A program made the position numbers and the translations under genes. Under the pieces are notes generated by a model, which had not been told where the DNA came from, ran no database searches, and saw nothing but the letters and a program-made list of their open reading frames with translations. Positions 59,888-64,000 of a stretch of DNA of 64,000 nt are shown piece by piece (within the stretch, counting starts at the first letter, position 1; the number at the start of each line of letters is the position of its first letter). The DNA lies in NCBI RefSeq assembly GCF_900215295.1, contig NZ_OCMF01000001.1, positions 1,550,001-1,614,000 on the forward strand, given 5' to 3'. This stretch comes from Salinimicrobium sediminis. Its GTDB lineage: Bacteria > Bacteroidota > Bacteroidia > Flavobacteriales > Flavobacteriaceae.

Positions 59888-61087
59888 ATGAAAATGAATA
59901 AAATTTATCTTTTATTATTAGCAATGGTTGTAAGCATCGGATTTACATCCTGTAGTGACGACGACGATAGCATAGATGTTATTGCTCCTACCGGAAACCT
60001 GGTTGTAGAAAATCAAATGCTTGAAAACAACATGTTGACAATAAGTAATGTTTCCATGAGCCAAGATGGTTGGGTAGTAATTCACCGCGATAACGGAGAT
60101 GGTGGGCCAATGGTTCCTGAAATTATTTCTGTTCCAAAAATGGTTGAAGCCGGTGATGCAACTGATGTAATGGTAGAACTTAAAGAAGGAGAAGAAGTCG
60201 AAGATGGAGAAGTGCTTTGGGCAATGCTTCACACCGATGATGGAGTTATGGGAACCTATGAATTTAATGGTACAAACGGTCTTGATGCTCCAATAAAGGA
60301 TGCTAGTAATAATATAATGACCAAATCATTTGTAGTTTCTGTAGAGGCTGCTCCAACCGGGACAGTGAGTGCAGATAGCCAGGTGCTTTTAAATGGCGTG
60401 GTAAGTGTTGGAAACATCACTCTAGACCGTGACGGATATGTAGTTATTCATGCTTCCAATGAGGCTGGAGATGGTCCAATGGTACCGGAAATTATTTCTC
60501 AACCTGTATATTTAGAAGCAGGTACTTATGAAAATGTAATGGTACCTCTTAAAGAAACAGCAACTGTAAATGCAGGGGCTACTATCTGGATCATGTTACA
60601 CACAGATACCGGGGAAGAAGGAGTATATGAATTTGATGGAGAAAATGGTCTGGATCTGCCAATTATGGACGAATCAGGAGATATAGTAATGACCTCTATC
60701 GAAATAACATCTATTTCTACTCAGGCGATTACAGGAACACTTACTGTAAATGATCAGGCACTTGCTGACAATATGATAAGTGTAGGTAATATAGTGCTTA
60801 GTCAAAGCGGATGGGTTGTTGTCCATGCCTCTAATGAAGCTGGCGACGGACCAGTGGTTCCGGAAATAATTTCTGAACCGGTTTACCTTGAAACGGGTGC
60901 ACATGATGACGTGGAAATTACTTTTGAAGAATCTGCAGAAGTAGCGTCCGGAGATAAAGTTTGGGTAATGCTTCACAATGATACTGGAGTAGAAGCATAC
61001 TATGAATTTGATGGACAGAATGGATTAGATCTTCCAATTACTGATGCATCAGGAGATATTGTGATGACTTCAATTACACTTGAGTAG
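59888..61087 (+). CDS. Lipoprotein with three DUF7282-like repeats
   Basis: The 399-residue protein has a lipobox (FTSCSDDDD, Cys22) and three tandem units of about 115-120 residues at roughly 35-150, 155-272 and 277-399. Each unit holds a (Y/W)VVIH or VVH strand, then GPMVPEIIS or GPVVPEIIS, V(M/E)(V/I)xxxE, an (A/I/V)MLHxD(D/T)G strand and YEF(N/D)G..GLDxPI. This is the DUF7282 pattern. Repeats 2 and 3 are closest to each other, suggesting a recent duplication. A surface adhesive or structural role is inferred. A terminator follows. Confidence 0.85.
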   Translation: MKMNKIYLLLLAMVVSIGFTSCSDDDDSIDVIAPTGNLVVENQMLENNMLTISNVSMSQDGWVVIHRDNGDGGPMVPEIISVPKMVEAGDATDVMVELKEGEEVEDGEVLWAMLHTDDGVMGTYEFNGTNGLDAPIKDASNNIMTKSFVVSVEAAPTGTVSADSQVLLNGVVSVGNITLDRDGYVVIHASNEAGDGPMVPEIISQPVYLEAGTYENVMVPLKETATVNAGATIWIMLHTDTGEEGVYEFDGENGLDLPIMDESGDIVMTSIEITSISTQAITGTLTVNDQALADNMISVGNIVLSQSGWVVVHASNEAGDGPVVPEIISEPVYLETGAHDDVEITFEESAEVASGDKVWVMLHNDTGVEAYYEFDGQNGLDLPITDASGDIVMTSITLE

Positions 61088-61115
61088 TAATTAAGTTTTT
61101 CTAAGACAATAAATG

Positions 61116-61140
61116 AAGCCACCCATTAGGGTGGCTTTTC
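61116..61140 (+). terminator. Rho-independent terminator
   Basis: AAGCCACCC (61116-61124) and GGGTGGCTT (61129-61137) pair perfectly with an ATTA loop, followed by a short T-run. Confidence 0.9.
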
Positions 61141-61242
61141 CTTTTAAATGTACTTTAAAAAAGAAGATTATTTACTTCTCTTTTTTTCTTTTTTAGGTGA
61201 AAAAACCCCCTCTCTTTCAAGAAGGGGCTTCTGCTTTGCTTG

Positions 61243-61283
61243 TGGTGCCTCCAGCCCCGAAGCGTCGGGGGGACCAGGGATAC
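61243..61283 (-). pseudogene. tRNA-Phe 3' fragment, distal copy (diverged)
   Basis: On the plus strand TGGTGCCTCCAG (61243-61254, acceptor and T-stem side), a hairpin CCCCGA-AGCG-TCGGGG (61255-61270), then GGACCAGGGATAC. Compared with the intact tRNA and the other two fragments it has extra changes (GGACC for GAACC, GATAC for GACAC). It abuts the stop codon of the distal GIY-YIG gene. Confidence 0.75.
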
Positions 61284-61564
61284 TATCTGGTAGAAAGAAT
61301 CTCCTCCAAAATTTCAGGACGTTCAATAATTTTTTGAATGAATTTACTGCTTTTCATTCTTTTAATATAGCATTTCAGAAAAACTGCGTCTGTTTTATTC
61401 TCACACTTAAAGATGACCTTGATTTCCCAATCTGAAGCAGCTTTAGTAAAGGCTTTTAAAAATCTATGACTATTATGCAATTTGATTCTTGCCGGAACGT
61501 CATTTGATTCTCCGGTATAATATTTATCAGCTTTTGCACTATAGATTATGTACAGAAAATGCAT
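61283..61564 (-). CDS. GIY-YIG nuclease family protein, distal copy (active site changed)
   Basis: The 93-residue protein has the GIY-YIG layout: FLYIIYSAKADKYYTGES at the start and ARIKLHNSHRF with the conserved Arg. In the later helix this copy reads VFLKCYIKRMKSSKF where the other copies read VFLERYIKRMKSRKF. The metal-binding Glu is therefore Lys and two Arg are lost, so it is probably inactive. It is farthest from the tRNA and the most diverged of the three, and its tRNA fragment has also drifted. Confidence 0.88.
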   Translation of the reverse strand: MHFLYIIYSAKADKYYTGESNDVPARIKLHNSHRFLKAFTKAASDWEIKVIFKCENKTDAVFLKCYIKRMKSSKFIQKIIERPEILEEILSTR

Positions 61565-61629
61565 TGTTTCACAAATAATTAGAATAAAAAAGCCCCCTCT
61601 TTTTCAAGAAGGGGCTTCTGTTTTGCTTG

Positions 61630-61670
61630 TGGTGCCTCCAGCCCCGAAGCGTCGGGGGAACCAGGGACAC
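61630..61670 (-). pseudogene. tRNA-Phe 3' fragment, middle copy
   Basis: TGGTGCCTCCAG (61630-61641), hairpin CCCCGAAGCGTCGGGG (61642-61657), then GAACCAGGGACAC up to the stop codon of the middle GIY-YIG gene. Compared with the intact tRNA, the hairpin replaces the T-loop bases near GAATC. Positions match about tRNA nucleotides 44-73. Confidence 0.8.
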
Positions 61671-61942
61671 TATCTAGTAGAAAGAATCTCCTCCAAAATT
61701 TCAGTACGTTCAATAATTTTGTGAATGAATTTTCTGCTTTTCATTCTTTTAATATAGCGTTCCAGAAAAACTGCGTCTGTTTTATTCTCACATTTAAAGA
61801 TGAGCTTGATTTCCCAATCTGAAGCAGCTTTAGTAAAGGCTTTCAAAAATCTATGACTATTATGCATTTTGATTCTTGCCGGAACGTCATTTGATTCTCC
61901 GGTATAATATTTATCAGCTTTTGCACTATAGAGAAAATGCAT
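61670..61942 (-). CDS. GIY-YIG nuclease family protein, middle copy
   Basis: The 90-residue protein is nearly identical to the proximal copy but lacks three residues (IIY) in the first strand through a 9-bp deletion: FLYSAKADKYYTGES instead of FLYIIYSAKADKYYTGES. The deletion removes the first half of the GIY motif. The catalytic Arg (ARIKMHNS) and Glu (VFLERYIKRM) are kept. Activity is doubtful. It has no clear promoter of its own; a terminator copy precedes it. Confidence 0.9.
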   Translation of the reverse strand: MHFLYSAKADKYYTGESNDVPARIKMHNSHRFLKAFTKAASDWEIKLIFKCENKTDAVFLERYIKRMKSRKFIHKIIERTEILEEILSTR

Positions 61943-62007
61943 TGTTTCACAAATAATTAGAATAAAAAAGCCCCCTCTTTTTCAAGAAGGGGCTTCTGCT
62001 TTGCTTG

Positions 62008-62048
62008 TGGTGCCTCCAGCCCCGAAGCGTCGGGGGAACCAGGGACAC
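62008..62048 (-). pseudogene. tRNA-Phe 3' fragment, proximal copy
   Basis: Same structure as the middle copy: TGGTGCCTCCAG (62008-62019), hairpin (62020-62035), GAACCAGGGACAC, abutting the stop codon of the GIY-YIG gene next to the tRNA. The 12-nt acceptor side and 12 nt of the T/variable region are identical to the intact tRNA-Phe. Confidence 0.8.
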
Positions 62049-62329
62049 TATCTAGTAGAAAGAATCTCCTCCAAAATATCAGGGCGTTCAATAATTTTTT
62101 GAATGAATTTTCTGCTTTTCATTCTTTTAATATAGCGTTCCAGGAAAACTGCGTCTGTTTTATTCTCACACTTAAAGATGAGTTTGATTTTCCAATCTGA
62201 AGCAGCTTTAGTAAAGGCTTTTAAAAATCTATGACTATTATGCAATTTGATTCTTGCCGGAACGTCATTTGATTCTCCGGTATAATATTTATCAGCTTTT
62301 GCACTATAGATTATGTACAGAAAATGCAT
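62048..62329 (-). CDS. GIY-YIG nuclease family protein, copy next to tRNA-Phe
   Basis: The 93-residue protein is the least changed copy: FLYIIYSAKADKYYTGES, ARIKLHNSHRFLKAF with the catalytic Arg, and VFLERYIKRMKSRKF with the metal-binding Glu. Stand-alone GIY-YIG proteins of this size relate to UvrC/homing-nuclease domains and are common in Bacteroidetes; cellular roles are unknown. Only about 70 bp, mainly a terminator, separate it from the tRNA-Phe gene, transcribed in the same direction. Confidence 0.92.
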   Translation of the reverse strand: MHFLYIIYSAKADKYYTGESNDVPARIKLHNSHRFLKAFTKAASDWKIKLIFKCENKTDAVFLERYIKRMKSRKFIQKIIERPDILEEILSTR

Positions 62330-62351
62330 TGTTTCACTAAATAATTAAAAT

Positions 62352-62386
62352 AAAAAAAGCCCCCTCTTTTTCAAGAAGGGGCTTCT
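62352..62386 (-). terminator. Terminator of tRNA-Phe, copied in each cassette
   Basis: On the minus strand AGAAGCCCCTTCTTG with AAGAGGGGGCTTTTTTT makes a G/C-rich hairpin and T-run just after the tRNA. Copies lie at 61963-61998 and 61584-61620, and a diverged one at 61200-61233. Confidence 0.9.
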
Positions 62387-62396
62387 GCTTTGCTTG

Positions 62397-62469
62397 TGGT
62401 GCCTCCAGGAATCGAACCAGGGACACAAGGATTTTCAGTCCTTTGCTCTACCAACTGAGCTAAGGCACC
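62397..62469 (-). tRNA. tRNA-Phe (anticodon GAA)
   Basis: The 73-nt gene folds as a full cloverleaf: acceptor GGTGCCT/AGGCACC, D arm GCTC-AGTTGGTA-GAGC, anticodon stem AAGGA/TCCTT with loop CTGAAAA (GAA at 62434-62436) and T arm CCTGG-TTCGATT-CCTGG. The T stem has one T-T mismatch in the middle. CCA is not encoded (the bases after discriminator A are CAA). It has its own promoter and terminator. Confidence 0.97.
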
Positions 62470-62505
62470 AGTGCTTAAAGCGGCTTACCTTGTAGTAAGC
62501 GGGTG

Positions 62506-62537
62506 CAAATATAGATTCAAATTTAATATCTCCCAAA
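62506..62537 (-). promoter_or_regulatory. Promoter of tRNA-Phe
   Basis: On the minus strand TTTG (plus-strand 62534-62537) and TATATTTG (62506-62513) are 20 bp apart, an exact match to the consensus. Transcription should start near 62499, about 30 nt before the tRNA. Confidence 0.8.
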
Positions 62538-62588
62538 GGAAAATGAAAAAAAATGCTTTTGTATTTTAGCTTTTTCAAGCACCCGCTT

Positions 62589-63320
62589 ATGAACCTCATT
62601 ATAGATATTGGGAATACTGTTGCTAAACTGGCTGTTTTTCAGAAGAATGAACTGTTGAGAAAAGAAGTTGTCGAACAAGAGTTAGTGTCAGAAATTATAT
62701 ATAATCTTTTTAAAGAATACTTCCCAATCAATAAAGTCGTGGTTTCGAACGTTTCTTCAGTAAGCTTCAGACTTCCGGAAAAACTTCAGCAGCGGGTAAA
62801 ACTGGTGGAGCTTTCCGCAGCAACACCTCTTCCTTTCAAAAACCTGTATGCAACACCGGCTACCCTTGGAAATGATAGAAAAGCTTTGGTAGCTGCAGCA
62901 GTAAAAAATTATCCTGCGCAAAACGTGCTGGTGATAGATGCAGGAACCTGTATTACCTATGATTTTAAAAATGCTGCCGACGAATATCTTGGCGGCGGAA
63001 TTTCCCCGGGCTTAAAAATGCGGTTTCGGGCATTGAATTCTTTTACCGCAAATTTGCCCTTGGTGGAAGCAGAAGGAACATGTGACCTGATTGGAGATTC
63101 CACAATTTCTTCTATAAGATCGGGAGTTCAGCAAGGCACAGTGATGGAAATTGAGGGAATAATCCACACCTATTCCAACCGATATAGAAATTTAATTACA
63201 ATTATTACAGGTGGAGACGCAAGTTTTTTGTCTATAAACTTAAAAAATGGCATATTTGCGAACTCTAATTTCTTGTTGGAGGGCTTAAATTATATTCTCG
63301 AATTTAATATCGATCAATGA
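62589..63320 (+). CDS. coaX: Type III pantothenate kinase
   Basis: From the ATG at 62589 the protein has 243 residues. It shows the CoaX pattern: LIIDIGNTVAKLAVFQK (ATP-binding strand) at residue 3, TPATLGNDRKALVAAA (the GxDR motif, here GNDR), and VLVIDAGTCITYDF with the Asp-Gly-Thr loop. It phosphorylates pantothenate in CoA synthesis and, unlike type I, is not inhibited by CoA. It overlaps the next gene by 4 bp (ATGA). Confidence 0.95.
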   Translation: MNLIIDIGNTVAKLAVFQKNELLRKEVVEQELVSEIIYNLFKEYFPINKVVVSNVSSVSFRLPEKLQQRVKLVELSAATPLPFKNLYATPATLGNDRKALVAAAVKNYPAQNVLVIDAGTCITYDFKNAADEYLGGGISPGLKMRFRALNSFTANLPLVEAEGTCDLIGDSTISSIRSGVQQGTVMEIEGIIHTYSNRYRNLITIITGGDASFLSINLKNGIFANSNFLLEGLNYILEFNIDQ

Positions 63321-64000
63321 CAAAACGATTTTTAATAATCGTATTCATTTTATTTTCAGTGATTACGACCGCTCAGGAGCGAACCTCTTCTCCCTATTCT
63401 TTCTATGGTTTAGGGTTGAATACTTTTAGGGGGACAGTGGAAAATAAATCAATGGGGGGTCTTAGTGTATTTTCAGATAGTATTCACGTAAATCTGCAAA
63501 ACCCAGCTGCTTACGGAAATTTAAGACTTACCACGTATACCCTTGGTGCGAGCAATGTGTCTGTTAATATGAAATCGGATACAGAAAGTGCCACCGCGAA
63601 TACAACTTCCCTGGACTATTTGGCTATTGGCATACCCGCCGGGAAATTCGGTTTTGGTTTTGGATTAATTCCTTATACATCTGTTGGGTATAATATTCTC
63701 GATATTAATGAAGAAGAAGGCCGGGCAGGTAGATTCTCCGGAAAAGGCGGATTAAACAAGGTTTTTCTTTCTGCGGGATATTCTGTTAATACCAATATTA
63801 GAATAGGAGTAGATTTGAATTATAACTTCGGAAATATTCAAAATAAAAATATTCTAATTCGTGAGGGTCTTCAATACGGAAGTAGGGAATTGAACAGAAG
63901 TGACCTTGGAGGTTTTAGCTATAAAGTGGGATTGGATTATGAGCGGATGTTAAGTGAAAACCTGCAGTTCAAATTCGGAGCTTATTATAGCCCGGAGATC
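63317..64000 (+). CDS. Outer-membrane beta-barrel protein (cut by window edge)
   Basis: The frame starts with ATGA overlapping the coaX stop and stays open to the right edge (228 residues). It has a signal peptide (FLIIVFILFSVITTA before QERTSSPYSFYGLG), then alternating strands with aromatic residues such as FGFGFGLIPYTSVGYNILDI. This resembles the outer-membrane protein that follows coaX in many Flavobacteriaceae, often with lptC next. The missing C-terminal part limits the call; the function is unknown. Confidence 0.85.
   Translation, partial: MTKRFLIIVFILFSVITTAQERTSSPYSFYGLGLNTFRGTVENKSMGGLSVFSDSIHVNLQNPAAYGNLRLTTYTLGASNVSVNMKSDTESATANTTSLDYLAIGIPAGKFGFGFGLIPYTSVGYNILDINEEEGRAGRFSGKGGLNKVFLSAGYSVNTNIRIGVDLNYNFGNIQNKNILIREGLQYGSRELNRSDLGGFSYKVGLDYERMLSENLQFKFGAYYSPEI

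Larger units (their letters stand above)
61200..62386. repeat. Tandem array of GIY-YIG/tRNA-fragment cassettes
   Basis: Three near-identical units, 387, 378 and ~380 bp long, lie head to tail downstream of tRNA-Phe. Read on the minus strand, each unit is a small GIY-YIG nuclease gene, whose stop codon abuts a 41-nt fragment derived from the 3' part of tRNA-Phe with an inserted hairpin, then a copy of the tRNA's terminator. The 9-bp length difference comes from a deletion in the middle gene. The fragments are listed separately. Confidence 0.9.

Noticed and set aside
61200-62386. CRISPR array
   Set aside because: The repeats are ~380 bp units containing genes, not short direct repeats with unique spacers, and no cas genes are present.
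62579-62590. Inverted copy of GCACCCGCTTA in front of tRNA-Phe and at the coaX start as an attachment site
   Set aside because: The 11-mer is short, spans the coaX start codon, and has no link to the array boundaries.

Overview
The window is one continuous piece of a chromosome from a member of the Bacteroidetes, almost certainly a marine-type Flavobacteriaceae close to the Gramella/Salegentibacter group. The evidence is a SusC/SusD pair, lipoproteins with Asp-rich mature N-termini, promoters of the TTG-N17..21-TAnnTTTG type, genes without Shine-Dalgarno sequences, a mevalonate route to isoprenoids, biosynthetic arginine decarboxylase followed by a deoxyhypusine-synthase-like gene, and CoaX followed by an outer-membrane protein. 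Genus is an inference. There is no rRNA, prophage, integrase or CRISPR array; the only complete tRNA is tRNA-Phe near the right end.

Layout. 0-5 kb: two sulfotransferase-like genes around a DinB-like gene, then two conserved proteins of unknown function. 5-12.3 kb: a redox/stress block (Crp/Fnr regulator, two YceI proteins, DsbA-like thiol oxidoreductase, NmrA-like reductase, DoxX, Rrf2 regulator, DUF6448 protein, azurin-like cupredoxin). 12.3-19.7 kb: a methyltransferase, small membrane proteins, an OFA-type transporter, a serine hydrolase, a three-repeat PepSY-like lipoprotein and a HExxH lipoprotein operon. 19.8-22 kb: arsR - metallophosphoesterase - acr3 arsenite resistance operon. 22-28.9 kb: TerC, a YqcI/YcgG-PaiB-DUF1989 operon, SemiSWEET plus DUF421, two short-chain dehydrogenases and a BaiN-type flavoprotein. 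29-33.4 kb: mevalonate pathway genes, a UbiA prenyltransferase and an rRNA pseudouridine synthase. 33.6-37 kb: a polyamine operon (arginine decarboxylase, agmatinase, DHS-like synthase). 37-45 kb: glycosyltransferases, a MazEF-like toxin-antitoxin pair flanked by palindromes, a membrane Fe-S protein, an FAD/NAD(P) oxidoreductase and purine nucleoside phosphorylase. 45.3-49.7 kb: susC/susD. 49.8-52.8 kb: arsenosugar genes (ArsS radical SAM, TIGR04282 glycosyltransferase, peroxidase-like protein) with cyanophycinase. 53-61 kb: zinc alcohol dehydrogenase, a DUF5916 outer-membrane protein, a D-threonine-aldolase-like enzyme and lipoproteins, one with three DUF7282-like repeats. 61.2-62.5 kb: a tandem array of three small GIY-YIG nuclease cassettes, each joined to a 3' fragment of the adjacent tRNA-Phe gene and its terminator. 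62.6-64 kb: coaX and a partial outer-membrane protein.

How the genes may work together. Two separate arsenic modules are present: efflux at 20-22 kb and organoarsenic (arsenosugar) synthesis at 50-53 kb. The phosphorylase-glycosyltransferase operon at 39-45 kb may feed the second. The most unusual structural signal is the GIY-YIG/tRNA-fragment array, which looks like repeated insertion or amplification at the 3' end of tRNA-Phe with progressive decay away from the tRNA. A 9-mer, CATTTTTGA, is also strongly over-represented on both strands by hand count, in several reading frames.
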